Shown here: piece by piece, positions 17,481 through 25,820 of the stretch
How positions within the stretch are numbered: position 1 is the stretch's first letter
Layout: each line of letters begins with the position of its first letter
Source: Tardiphaga alba
Lineage (GTDB): Bacteria; Pseudomonadota; Alphaproteobacteria; Rhizobiales; Xanthobacteraceae
Direction of reading: 5' to 3'
NCBI RefSeq assembly: GCF_018279705.1
Contig: NZ_CP036498.1
Span: forward strand, 5,287,001 to 5,351,000
DNA: 64,000 bases
Translations under genes and position numbers: made by a program
Notes under the pieces: model-generated
The model's database searches: none
Seen by the model: the letters and a program-made list of their open reading frames with translations, nothing else
Told to the model about the DNA's origin: nothing

Positions 17481-18152
17481 TTACTTCTTCTCGGCAGCCG
17501 CCTTGCGGGCATCGGCGATCGCGAGCTTGAAATGCTCCTTGCTGATCGGGCCGGGGATTCGGAACTTGCCGACGATGAAAGACGGCGTGCCACGGAAGCC
17601 GAAGGCTGTTGCCTGCTTGTCGATCTGCTTCAGCTTGCCGGCGATGGCATCCTTGTTGCTCGCCAGATCCGTCAGCGCGCGATCGACATCGATGCCGGCC
17701 TTTTTCAGCGTGTCGCGCGCCACCGTTTCGGTGAGCTTCGTATTCAGGCTGATCATCGCGTCCTGCGCTTCGATGAACTTGTTCTGATAGCGCGTCGCCA
17801 GCACGAGGCCGGCGGCATAGACCGAGACCGGGCCCAGGATCGCCCAATCCTTGGAGACCAGGCGGACATTGCCGTCTTCCTTCACCACGGCGCGCAGCTC
17901 GGGCGCGATCTTGCGGCAATACGGGCACTGGTAATCGAAATATTCGATGATGGTGACGTCGCCCTTCGGATTCCCCGATGACGGGATATCCGGATCGCGC
18001 AGCACCAGGGCCTCGTTCAGGACCTCATCGTCATCCGGCTCGCTGCCGGGGGCAGCCCATGCGCGCCCCGCAATCCCGAACAGCGCCGCGCCGCCGGCCA
18101 GGCCGAACAGGCCGCGCCGGGTCGGTCGAAGGGGGAACCGGATGTTGCTCAT
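17481..18152 (-). CDS. DsbA-family thiol:disulfide oxidoreductase
   Basis: A 223-residue periplasmic protein. The N-terminus has a twin-arginine-type signal (TRRGLFGLAGGAALFG) cleaved near AWAA. The thioredoxin fold carries the CPYC active site at Cys76/Cys79 and the cis-Pro loop GTPSF. Such proteins introduce or rearrange disulfides in exported proteins, and DsbB (encoded at 22293-22826 in this window) reoxidises DsbA. The C-terminal helical part ends in a Lys/Ala tail. A GGAG lies shortly before the ATG. It is 33 bases from the TauE/SafE gene upstream, so co-transcription is possible. Confidence 0.87.
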   Translation of the reverse strand: MSNIRFPLRPTRRGLFGLAGGAALFGIAGRAWAAPGSEPDDDEVLNEALVLRDPDIPSSGNPKGDVTIIEYFDYQCPYCRKIAPELRAVVKEDGNVRLVSKDWAILGPVSVYAAGLVLATRYQNKFIEAQDAMISLNTKLTETVARDTLKKAGIDVDRALTDLASNKDAIAGKLKQIDKQATAFGFRGTPSFIVGKFRIPGPISKEHFKLAIADARKAAAEKK

Positions 18153-18185
18153 GATGTTCTCCGCGGTCGCATCATGCGCCTGCCG

Positions 18186-18964
18186 TCATGTCACATAGAT
18201 ATTGCGGGCCAACATATAGAGCGCCACGAGGATAATGATAACCGCAAAAACCACGTTCAGCGCCCCGCGCCGCAGCGACAGCGCGCGGGCCGTGGCGGTC
18301 CCGATGACGCCGCCCACCAGCCCGCCGAGAATGAACACCAGCGCAAGCGTCCAGGAGATCAATCCGGACCAGGCATAGCTCGCAGCCGTGGTGAGGCCGA
18401 ATGCGGTCACCGCCACCAGCGAGGATGAGATCGCGCTCATGATCGACATGCCGGTGGCCAGCATCAGCGCCGGCACGATCAGGAAGCCGCCCCCGATGCC
18501 GAAGAAGCCGGACAAGGTCCCCGTGACGAGGCCGAGGCCGAGCAGCGCCGGCGTATTCGCAGCGCTGATATCGACACGATGCGCACCGACCCGCGCCCGC
18601 GTCTTCAGCATCAGCACGGCGATCACCAGCATAAGCCCGCCGAACAGCGCCAGCAGATTGTGCCCGTCCATCTGCTTGCCCAGAATCGAGCCGCCAAACG
18701 CGCCGACGATGCCGGCCGCGGCAAACACCAGCGCGCAGGACCAGTGCACATTGCCGCCGCGCGCGTGATTGCCGAGATTGACCGCGGCATTCGCCGCCAC
18801 CGCGATGGCGCTGGTGCCGATCGCCACGTGGGGATTGGGCACGCCCACCACATAGACCATCAACGGCACGGCGAGAATCGAGCCGCCGCCCCGACGAGGC
18901 CGAGCGAAAATCCCACCAGTGCGCCGGAGCCGAGCCCCAGCACGCTTTGCATCATCGTGATCAT
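18186..18964 (-). pseudogene. TauE/SafE-family permease, frameshifted near its N-terminus
   Basis: An inner-membrane permease of the sulfite/organosulfonate (TauE/SafE, DUF81) family with eight expected helices; motifs include HVAIGTSAIAVAANA and GFFGIGGGFLIVPALML. From 18869 downward the frame is intact. The normal N-terminus (MQSVLGLGSGALVGFSLGL) is found one frame away, starting between 18952 and 18964. The junction, expected VGGGGSILAVPLM, lacks one G/C at about 18889-18892 (GTC GG- GGC GGC GGC TCG). Adding one base gives 259 aa. As sequenced, only a GTG start inside the first helix (18869) remains. Probably a consensus error. The substrate is not known. Confidence 0.83.
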
Positions 18965-19000
18965 CAGTCGCCGATTCGCGATTACTTTGGCCGCGACCTT

Positions 19001-19050
19001 AGAGCATGATCCCGAAAAGTGGATGCCGGTTTTCGGACAAGATCATGCTC
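19001..19050. repeat. REP-like palindrome, family A copy 1
   Basis: AGAGCATGATC-CCGAAAA ... TTTTCGG-ACAA-GATCATGCTC. The outer GCATGATC/GATCATGC and inner CCGAAAA/TTTTCGG arms pair around a short centre. The same element is found at 20342, 22241 and 54835 (inverted). It lies between lrgB and the TauE/SafE gene. Confidence 0.8.
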
Positions 19051-19057
19051 GCATGGA

Positions 19058-19111
19058 CAAAAATTCGAGAGCCGGCTTCATCGAAGATGAAGCTGGTTCT
19101 CGTGGCCTTTT
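19058..19111 (-). terminator. lrgB: Terminator downstream of lrgAB
   Basis: Bases 19067-19082 (GAGAGCCGGCTTCATC) pair imperfectly with 19086-19101 (GATGAAGCTGGTTCTC) around a 3-base loop. On the minus strand the stem is followed by TTTTT (19059-19063). On the plus strand it is followed by CCTTTTT (19107-19111), so it could work both ways. It lies about 70 bases after the lrgB stop. Confidence 0.7.
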
Positions 19112-19170
19112 TCCGTCATCTCCATGCAGGGAAGCGCATGGCTCCGCAGCTTGTGAACGAATTTGTCCGC

Positions 19171-19893
19171 TTAGCGCATCAGGAACGTGATCAGCAGCGG
19201 CACCAGCAGCGAGGTCACCAGCGCATTCAGCCCCATGGCAATGCCCGCAAACACGCCGGCCACCGGATCGACCTGAAACGCACGCGCCACGCCGATACCG
19301 TGCGATGCAAGGCCCGTGGCAAAGCCGCGGGCGCGATAATCGCGAATGCCGATCCGATTCATCATCGGCGTGACGATGATCGCGCCCATGATGCCTGTGA
19401 GCACGACCGCCACGGCAGCCAGCGAGGCATCGGCGCCGAGGGATTCGCTGATGCCCATCGCCACGCCGGCCGTGACCGATTTCGGCGCCAGTGACAGCGT
19501 CACGGTCTTGGGCAGGCCGAATGCCTTGGCCAGCAGTACCACGGACACGATGGCCGTGATGCAACCGACCACCAGCGCAGCCAGCATCGGCACGATCGCG
19601 GCCAACACCGTCCTGCGATTTTCATAGAGCGGAATGGCCAGCGCCACCGTCGCCGGGCCGAGCAGGAAGTGCACGAACTGCGCACCGCTGAAATAGGTGG
19701 TATAGGAGGTGCCGGTCAGCAGCAGGAAGGCTGCGATGATCCACATGGAATGGAAGACGGGATTGGCCAGCGGATGCCGCCCGGTCGCCAGCGACAGTGC
19801 ATCCGCGGTCGCATAGACGAACAGCGTCACCGTGAGCCACAGCAGCGGCTGCTGCGAAAGATAGACCCAGAGCGCGAATGGATTGGCGTTCAT
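19171..19893 (-). CDS. lrgB: LrgB/CidB-family membrane protein
   Basis: A 240-residue inner-membrane protein with about seven helices and the LrgB family signature LAPKSVTAGVAMGISESLG, followed by GFATGLASHGIGVARAF. LrgAB/CidAB systems have been linked to murein hydrolase control and, in Bacillus, to pyruvate uptake. Its ATG overlaps the lrgA stop (ATGA), so the two are translationally coupled. Confidence 0.9.
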   Translation of the reverse strand: MNANPFALWVYLSQQPLLWLTVTLFVYATADALSLATGRHPLANPVFHSMWIIAAFLLLTGTSYTTYFSGAQFVHFLLGPATVALAIPLYENRRTVLAAIVPMLAALVVGCITAIVSVVLLAKAFGLPKTVTLSLAPKSVTAGVAMGISESLGADASLAAVAVVLTGIMGAIIVTPMMNRIGIRDYRARGFATGLASHGIGVARAFQVDPVAGVFAGIAMGLNALVTSLLVPLLITFLMR

Positions 19894-20276
19894 GACGGAC
19901 GCTCATTGCGCGCCATCAGGCGGCCGATGACGAGAAACGTGCCGACTGTCGCCAGCAGCGTGATCACCACGGAAATCGCCAGCACGGCAACGATGGCAGC
20001 GCCATGTTCGGCGAGCAGATCGAGCCGCTGCACGACGCCCACGCCCGCCGGAATGAACATCAGGGACAGATGCGCGAGAAGCCCCTTGGCGGCGTTCTCG
20101 ACACCGCCGCCCTGCAACGGGCCGCGCGCAAGCAATGTCGCGCGATCGCGCAGCAAGAGCAGGATGAACAGCAGCAGCATGCCGAAAACCGGCCCCGGTA
20201 TCGGCATGGCGAGCGCGCGCACGATGATCTCGCCGGCAAGCTGGCACAGCAGGATCAGACAGAGGCTGGCAATCAT
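19890..20276 (-). CDS. lrgA: LrgA/CidA-family holin-like membrane protein
   Basis: A 128-residue protein with four predicted helices and the family motif PIPGPVFGMLLLFILLL near the N-terminus. It is the small partner of LrgB. No normal Shine-Dalgarno precedes the ATG; the 5' sequence is CCCCTCCT instead. A five-codon mini-ORF (20273-20290) whose TGA overlaps this ATG may bring ribosomes in. Either translation is coupled to that leader, or the true start is at 20290 and a base is missing there. Confidence 0.9.
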   Translation of the reverse strand: MIASLCLILLCQLAGEIIVRALAMPIPGPVFGMLLLFILLLLRDRATLLARGPLQGGGVENAAKGLLAHLSLMFIPAGVGVVQRLDLLAEHGAAIVAVLAISVVITLLATVGTFLVIGRLMARNERPS

Positions 20277-20327
20277 AGGAGGGGTGTCATGGAAACTCCG
20301 CGGGAGAGGCGTTATCGCCCGCGGAGT
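20273..20327 (-). promoter_or_regulatory. Hairpin-masked leader mini-ORF in front of lrgA
   Basis: A perfect 10-bp inverted repeat, ACTCCGCGGG (20295-20304) with CCCGCGGAGT (20318-20327), lies just before lrgA. On the minus strand its 3' arm holds GGAG, five bases from ATG 20290. That ATG opens a five-codon frame, ATGACACCCCTCCTATGA, whose stop overlaps the lrgA ATG at 20276. This fits a leader peptide with sequestered ribosome-binding site. It could equally be the terminator of the upstream PsiF-like gene. Confidence 0.45.
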
Positions 20328-20341
20328 GGAATATGTCGATC

Positions 20342-20390
20342 AGAGTATGATCCCGAAAAGTGCATAGCGGTTTTCGGAAAGATCATACGC
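20342..20390. repeat. REP-like palindrome, family A copy 2
   Basis: AGAGTATGATC-CCGAAAA .. TTTTCGG-AAA-GATCATAC. The outer arms carry a compensating change relative to other copies (GTATGATC with GATCATAC), so pairing is kept. It lies between lrgA and the PsiF-like gene. Confidence 0.8.
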
Positions 20391-20423
20391 CAAGGAAAAA
20401 CACCCGATGCACGGCCAGTGTGA

Positions 20424-20906
20424 TCAGGCTGCACCCTTCAGGCGCTTGGTGCATTCGCTGTAATAGCCGCCGCCCTTCTGGATCCACTTCATGCCGCCAT
20501 TGGCGTTGCCGGCCTTGTTGGCATTGTATTGATCGACGCATGTATGCATGCGGGCCTTGCCGGCGGTTTCCTTGGCGTATTTCGGATCGACCGCCGTCGG
20601 GAATGTCGCCGGACCGGCCGGGGTGGCAGGTACAGCAGCCGGAGCAGCCGCCGTCTTAGGCGCCGCCGCGGGTTTCGCATCGGCGGCCGCCGGAGCGGCG
20701 GTTGCAGCGGGCGCCGCCGCAGCCGTGGCGCCGCATTCGGCCTTGCGGAAGTCATTCCATTTCTGACCGTTCAAGGTCCCGGCGGTTTTCGCCGCCTGGT
20801 ATTTTGCACTGCATTCCGCGGCCGTCAGCGCACTGGCTGGCTGCGACGCCAGTAAAGCGAAGCCGGAGATCATCAAGGCACTTGCAATGGCGAGATGCTT
20901 GGTCAT
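20424..20906 (-). CDS. Secreted Ala/Pro-rich protein with PsiF-like Cys motifs
   Basis: A 160-residue exported protein. The start at 20906 follows GGGAGA; the signal peptide is cleaved near PASA. Two similar Cys-containing modules, one after the signal (AAECSAKYQAAKTAG..WNDFRKAEC) and one at the C-terminus (CVDQYNANKAGNA..YYSECTKRL), flank an Ala/Pro/Lys linker of about 50 residues. The modules recall PsiF, a phosphate-starvation protein of unknown function in enterobacteria. The similarity is modest. The linker composition suggests a flexible periplasmic protein. Confidence 0.65.
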   Translation of the reverse strand: MTKHLAIASALMISGFALLASQPASALTAAECSAKYQAAKTAGTLNGQKWNDFRKAECGATAAAAPAATAAPAAADAKPAAAPKTAAAPAAVPATPAGPATFPTAVDPKYAKETAGKARMHTCVDQYNANKAGNANGGMKWIQKGGGYYSECTKRLKGAA

Positions 20907-21168
20907 GTCATCGTCTCCCTGAATACGAAATGACGGAACTATCCTAGCGCCGTGGGCATCAACGGCAATGACATCCCGCGAGCCGGACAAAATTTTATCG
21001 TGAGCACATGTGCGGCGCGAAGTGTAGTTCATTCAGCCGCCGTTCAGCCATTGCGGAGCGCGCATCAGTTACACGCACAGCAGCTAGGCTTGGCGGCATT
21101 TGTCGCCGGCACCGGACTTTGCCATAACGAGGGCTCCTCAAGCCTTAGGGCTCCTCGAACCGTCGCCG

Positions 21169-22239
21169 ATGCCCCTGACCTTTACCCTCCCCACATCCCT
21201 GCAGATCCGCACCACCCTTGAGACGCTGGTCCTCGGCACGATCGGCGGCGCGGTTTTCTATTGGGCAGAACTGCCGGGCGGATTGATCTCCGGCGCCATG
21301 GTCGCGGTGGCCGTCTATGGCATTGCCGGCCGCCCCGTCGGCGTCCCGCAGCCGATGGCACACGTCATCCTGATGACATTGGGCCTGTCGCTGGGCTCGA
21401 TGGTGTCGCCGGAAATGGTGAGCAATCTCAGCGCCTATCCCGTCACCATCGCGCTGCTCGCGCTCGCTACGTTCTGCGTCACCTTCGGCAGCAGCATCTA
21501 TTTGCAGCGCATCCATGGCTGGGACCGCACCTCGGCGCTGCTCGCCGGCAGCCCCGGCGCGCTGTCGCAGATCATCATGCTGGGCACCGAGCGCAACGCA
21601 GACGTGCCCGGCATTGCCGTGGTGCAGATTTTTCGCGTCATCATCCTCACCGGCATGGTGCCGCTGCTGCTGGCCGCGACCGGGCAGATCGGCCATGGGC
21701 CGCTGCCCTCGCGCGGACCGGAGGCGACACCGCTGGCGCTGTTTGCGCTCGCTGCCGCGGCCGTCGCCGTGGCGCTGTTCATGAAGTGGATCCGGTTTCC
21801 GGCAAGCTGGATGTTCGGCGCGATGATGGCGTCATCGGTGCTGCACGGCACGGGGTGGATCCACGGCACGCTGCCGCAATGGGCTTATATCGCAGCCCTG
21901 GTCGGCATCGGCAGCCTGATCGGTTCGCGATTCGGCAAGATTTCGCCGCGCACCATTCTCAGCCATGTCTGGGCGGCGCTCGGCTCGTTCTCCGTTGCGA
22001 TGGTCATCTCGGCGGCCTTCATCGCAGTCATCGTGCTGACGATGAATGTGAAAGCGAGCGACGTGGTGGTGGCCTTCGCGCCCGGCGCCATGGACGCCAT
22101 GCTGGCGCTGGCGCTGACATTGCACATCGACCCGATTTTCGTCGGTGCGCATCACCTGTCGCGCTTCATCTATGTGTCGATCGTGACGCCGGGGATCGTA
22201 CACCTGCTGGGCAAGGCGCAGGACGATATCGACGACTAG
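21169..22239 (+). CDS. AbrB-family membrane protein
   Basis: A 356-residue inner-membrane protein with about ten helices in two similar halves, each with a Gly/Pro-containing re-entrant motif (LPGGLISGAMVAVAVYG and FPASWMFGAMMASSVLHG). This is the architecture of the AbrB / putative ammonia monooxygenase family (PF05145), thought to be a transporter or membrane regulator. The ATG at 21169 lacks a clear ribosome-binding site; a TTG at 21100 would add 23 residues. It converges with dsbB across a REP palindrome. Confidence 0.8.
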   Translation: MPLTFTLPTSLQIRTTLETLVLGTIGGAVFYWAELPGGLISGAMVAVAVYGIAGRPVGVPQPMAHVILMTLGLSLGSMVSPEMVSNLSAYPVTIALLALATFCVTFGSSIYLQRIHGWDRTSALLAGSPGALSQIIMLGTERNADVPGIAVVQIFRVIILTGMVPLLLAATGQIGHGPLPSRGPEATPLALFALAAAAVAVALFMKWIRFPASWMFGAMMASSVLHGTGWIHGTLPQWAYIAALVGIGSLIGSRFGKISPRTILSHVWAALGSFSVAMVISAAFIAVIVLTMNVKASDVVVAFAPGAMDAMLALALTLHIDPIFVGAHHLSRFIYVSIVTPGIVHLLGKAQDDIDD

Positions 22240-22240
22240 G

Positions 22241-22286
22241 GCATGATCCCGAAAAGTGGGTACCGGTTTTCGGATACGATCATGCT
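22241..22286. repeat. REP-like palindrome, family A copy 3, between convergent genes
   Basis: GCATGATC-CCGAAAA .. TTTTCGG-ATAC-GATCATGC. It starts directly after the stop of the AbrB-family gene and ends six bases before the dsbB stop. The position between convergent genes fits a role in 3'-end formation or in blocking read-through. Confidence 0.8.
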
Positions 22287-22292
22287 CTAACT

Positions 22293-22826
22293 CTAGCGCC
22301 GCGCAGTCCGCACCGCGCCGCACGCTGCGATCGCCGCCATTAGCAGCGAGATCAGCACATTGTATCCAGCCAGCGACAGGCCAAGGAAACGCCACTGCAC
22401 CTCGTCGCAGCGGATGACTTTTACGGTGTCCAGGCGCTCGAACAGGCTGCCGGCTTTGCCGAGATCCACCACAGGGCCGGAACAGCCGGTCGGCCCCTGC
22501 CAGAACTTCCATTCGACGCCGGCGTGATAGCCGCCGAGCACCGCATTGGCGAGCGCGGCGAGAGCCAGCAGCGCGAGCCCCGCCACCAGCACGCCGCGCG
22601 GCGCCCCGCGGCCGGCGCCGATGGCCACCAGAACCGCCAGCGGGATCGACAGATAATAGGCATAGCGCTGTTCGAGGCAGAGCGGGCATGGCCGGATATC
22701 GAGCACCAGCTCGAAGAACCAGGCGCCGGCGATGGTCGCCACGGCGATGACAGCGACCGCGACAGCGGCCTGGAAGGCCGGATTCGCGGCGGAGGACGCG
22801 GCGGGCGAGGATGAAACGGCTGTCAC
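22293..22826 (-). CDS. dsbB: Disulfide bond formation protein B
   Basis: A 177-residue inner-membrane protein with four helices that reoxidises DsbA and passes electrons to quinone. The first periplasmic loop has CPLC (Cys47, Cys50); the second has the Cys pair in TGCSG and IRCDE. The start is placed at GTG 22826, preceded by GGAGAG at four bases, giving the usual family length. A GTG at 22883 would add 19 residues without a good site. A DsbA-like partner is encoded 4 kb away. Confidence 0.87.
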   Translation of the reverse strand: MTAVSSSPAASSAANPAFQAAVAVAVIAVATIAGAWFFELVLDIRPCPLCLEQRYAYYLSIPLAVLVAIGAGRGAPRGVLVAGLALLALAALANAVLGGYHAGVEWKFWQGPTGCSGPVVDLGKAGSLFERLDTVKVIRCDEVQWRFLGLSLAGYNVLISLLMAAIAACGAVRTARR

Positions 22827-23009
22827 GTGGCTCTCCGATGGTCCTGCGCGTCCTATCGCGAGGACCCCGGACTGTCGAGACACCCGCAGATCACATGGCC
22901 GACATCAAAACGCGTGCAAGCGGGCGCGATGCCCCATCCGCCGGTTGACCCGCGAAAAGTCCCGGCTATAGTCCGCCCACTTCGCGACCCCGGTCTCCGG
23001 CGTCCGATG

Positions 23010-23094
23010 GCCCCTGTGGTGGAATTGGTAGACGCGCTCGACTCAAAATCGAGTTCCGAAAGGAGTGCTGGTTCGATCCCGGCCAGGGGCACCA
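23010..23094 (+). tRNA. tRNA-Leu (anticodon CAA)
   Basis: An 85-base class II tRNA. The acceptor GCCCCTG pairs with CAGGGGC at the 3' end. The anticodon stem CTCGA/TCGAG encloses the loop CTCAAAA with anticodon CAA (reads UUG). A long variable arm is present, the T-arm has GTTCGATCC, and the CCA is encoded. No integrase or repeated att sequence is seen nearby. Confidence 0.97.
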
Positions 23095-23185
23095 ATTCAC
23101 GCGAACATTCGCGCGACCTGAAACCGAATTTCAACAGAGACGCTCTATGGGCTGTCCCGTCGACAAGCGATCGGGATGATCTGAC

Positions 23186-24403
23186 ATGCGTATGATCTGG
23201 GGTTTCTGCGTTCTTCTGGCCGTCCTGATCCAGAGCGCGCCTGTCAGCGCCCAGGATAGCCGGATCGTCAGGCTGTCCCCGGACATCCAGTATGAATTCA
23301 TCGCGCGCTGGGACGTGGATCGCCTCAACAAGATCCTGCAGGTCGATACACCGAATTTTGCCGGCATTCCGGTGACCTACAGCCCGGCCCGCAACGGCGT
23401 CCGGCTCTATCGCGTCACCTATTCCTCGGTCGTGCCGGAGCATGGCAACAAGCCGACCACGGCCTCCGGCCTGCTCGCCATCCCCGAAAATGGCGGGCCG
23501 TCATTCCCGATGGTGTCGTATCAGCACGGCACGGTTTACGGAAAGCAGGAGGTCCCCTCCTTTCCCGACCAGTCGTCGGAAACGCAATTGATGATCGCGC
23601 AATTCGCCGGCCAGGGTTACGTGCTGATCGGCGCCGACTATTTCGGCCTCGGCACCTCGACCGAGCCGGAAGGCTATATGGTCAAGGCCAGCCATCAGCA
23701 GGCGACCTATGACATGCTGACGGCGAGCCGCGCCGTGCTCGCCCATCTCAAGCTCAGCACGACCAAACTGTTTCTCGGCGGCTGGTCGCAGGGCGGCTTC
23801 GTCACCATGGCCATGCTTGAAAAGCTCGAGCGCTCAGGTTTGGCAGTCGATGCGACGGCAACGGCGAGCGCGCCGCTCGACGTCTTCGTCGCGCTCAACG
23901 GCTTTCTCAACTTCCCGCGCAAGAACGACGCCTCCTGGGTGACGTCGCTGTTCATCCTCTCGGCATTCTCGTTCGAGAACTATTACAACGTGCCCGGCCT
24001 CGCGCGCTCGGTGATTGCGGCGGAGCATTACGAGCTGGCGCGCAAAGCCTATATGCGCGAACCCTATGATGCCACGCAGGTGCCATCGGATCTGCGCAAG
24101 CTGATCCGGCCGAACTATTTCGACCCGCAATTCTTCTCCGCCTCGGCCTATGGCCGCCTCGCAGCGGAAACCACGGCCTATCGCTGGATCATCAAATCGC
24201 CGGTACGCAACTATTTCGGCGAGAGCGACGAGGTCATCAGCGTCGGCCTTGGCCAGCTCGGCATGAATTATCAACGCGCGATCGGCAACGGTAATCCTGC
24301 CGTCGAGGCGCTATCGACCGGCGCGACCAGCCATCGCGGTACATTCGCGACCGCCGTTCCGAAATGGAAAGCATGGTTCGACGGAATCGCCACGGCGCCT
24401 TGA
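23186..24403 (+). CDS. Secreted alpha/beta hydrolase (lipase/esterase-like)
   Basis: A 405-residue exported hydrolase; the signal peptide is cleaved near VSAQ. The N-terminal about 90 residues precede a core domain with MVSYQHGT and a nucleophile elbow GWSQGG. Candidate Asp in YFGESDEVIS and His in GATSHRGTF complete the triad. The order and spacing recall secretory lipases. The substrate is not known. It lies between tRNA-Leu and a second exported enzyme gene on the same strand, 57 bases apart. Confidence 0.82.
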   Translation: MRMIWGFCVLLAVLIQSAPVSAQDSRIVRLSPDIQYEFIARWDVDRLNKILQVDTPNFAGIPVTYSPARNGVRLYRVTYSSVVPEHGNKPTTASGLLAIPENGGPSFPMVSYQHGTVYGKQEVPSFPDQSSETQLMIAQFAGQGYVLIGADYFGLGTSTEPEGYMVKASHQQATYDMLTASRAVLAHLKLSTTKLFLGGWSQGGFVTMAMLEKLERSGLAVDATATASAPLDVFVALNGFLNFPRKNDASWVTSLFILSAFSFENYYNVPGLARSVIAAEHYELARKAYMREPYDATQVPSDLRKLIRPNYFDPQFFSASAYGRLAAETTAYRWIIKSPVRNYFGESDEVISVGLGQLGMNYQRAIGNGNPAVEALSTGATSHRGTFATAVPKWKAWFDGIATAP

Positions 24404-24460
24404 TTGCATCGGCCTGATCTGCTGGGGTCTGCTTCGGGCAGGACCCAGCACGAGGGCGCG

Positions 24461-25735
24461 ATGAAGATGATCGACCGGCGCACGCTTCTGCAAGGCAGCG
24501 GAGCACTCCTGCTGCTCCGATCATCCCCTGCGCGGGCAGCGCCCCTGCCCGGTCCGACGGATACATTTACCGACAGTGTCGGCGTCAATGTTCACATCAG
24601 CAGCGAACCTTATGCACCGAATTTCGAGCGGTTCTTCGATCTGCTGGACAAGAGCGGCATCCGACATCTGCGCGATGAACTGAGGCCCAGCAACGATCTC
24701 GCACGCTGGCGCAGGCTCGCTGACCGCCTTGGCGTCATGTTCAACATTCCGGTATCGCCCGCGACCAACACCGTGGCGGAGATGATGTCCTATCTCGATG
24801 CATTCGGTGTCGAACGGGTGTCGAGCATCGAGGGACAGAACGAGGGCGACAGCCCGTGGTTCATGTCGCTGCCATTGGCCAAATCGGGCTGGAGCAATGT
24901 CGTCGTAGACTATCAGCGCGACGTGCATCGCGCCTTGCGCGCGCGGTACACGGCCGAACAACTGCCGCTGCTGTCGCCGAGCGTGATCAACTGGAAGCCC
25001 GCCGACGTGGCGCTGCTGCGCGGCGCTGCGCAATATAGCGATGTCGTCGCGATCCATTCCTACGTGCAAAAGGCACAGGAGCCGGAGACGACGGACGACT
25101 ACGCCGCGGTCTCCTGGTATCTCAAGAACATGCGCGACGCGTTCAAGCCGGGCGCGCCGGTGATGGTCACCGAGGCCGGCTATTGCAATGTCGTGAAGCC
25201 CGGCAGCGCCGGTGTCGGTGAAGTCGCGTCCGGCATCTACATGCCGCGCATGCTGCTCAACAATTTTCGCCTCGGAATCTTGCGCACCTATCTCTACGAA
25301 TTCTTCGATGGCGGCATCGATCCGAATGAAGGCGAACATCACTGGGGGCTCGTGCGCAACGATCTCACACCGAAGCCGGCCTATGACGCTATCCGCAATC
25401 TCCTTGCGATCCTGAAGGGCGCAAGGCGCGCGGGCGACAATCAGCCATTGCGACTCGAGACACGTTCGCTCGAATTGCGGCACATCGCATTCGAGGACGC
25501 ACAGGGAAAGCCTTTGCTCGCCGTCTGGCGCGCGGTGCGCTGCTGGGACGTGGCCAAGGCCGATGACATCGAGGTACCCACGCGGTCGGTCGGCATCAAT
25601 GTCGAGGGACCCGGCACGGAGTTGATCGTGAACCGGCCGAACGATGGCGCCGGTTGGGAGCGCATCCCCATCACCGATGGCCGGGCCAGAATCCCGCTCG
25701 ACGGCAAGGTCGCCATCATCAGCCTTGCGGCTTGA
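24461..25735 (+). CDS. Exported glycoside-hydrolase-like (clan A TIM barrel) protein
   Basis: A 424-residue protein. The start at 24461 follows GAGGG; the upstream frame has no signal. The N-terminus has a Tat-type signal (IDRRTLLQGSGALLLL). The TIM-barrel part shows SIEGQNEGDSPWF, where NE supplies the acid/base Glu, and VMVTEAGYCN, where TE supplies the nucleophile Glu, both as in clan GH-A enzymes. The C-terminal about 100 residues form a beta domain. It probably hydrolyses a beta-linked sugar polymer outside the cytoplasm. The precise family (GH5/GH39-like) is not resolved. Confidence 0.78.
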   Translation: MKMIDRRTLLQGSGALLLLRSSPARAAPLPGPTDTFTDSVGVNVHISSEPYAPNFERFFDLLDKSGIRHLRDELRPSNDLARWRRLADRLGVMFNIPVSPATNTVAEMMSYLDAFGVERVSSIEGQNEGDSPWFMSLPLAKSGWSNVVVDYQRDVHRALRARYTAEQLPLLSPSVINWKPADVALLRGAAQYSDVVAIHSYVQKAQEPETTDDYAAVSWYLKNMRDAFKPGAPVMVTEAGYCNVVKPGSAGVGEVASGIYMPRMLLNNFRLGILRTYLYEFFDGGIDPNEGEHHWGLVRNDLTPKPAYDAIRNLLAILKGARRAGDNQPLRLETRSLELRHIAFEDAQGKPLLAVWRAVRCWDVAKADDIEVPTRSVGINVEGPGTELIVNRPNDGAGWERIPITDGRARIPLDGKVAIISLAA

Positions 25736-25820
25736 ACAGCCATGGCACGCTTTATAGTGTGCGGCGCATTCCGATAAGGGACGCGACATCGCTCCCGAAA
25801 CTGACAGGTTCCCCTTGCCT

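Noticed and set aside
23010..23094. tRNA-Leu as an attachment site for an integrated element.
   Set aside because: There is no integrase, no second copy of the tRNA 3' end, and flanking genes look like ordinary chromosomal genes.
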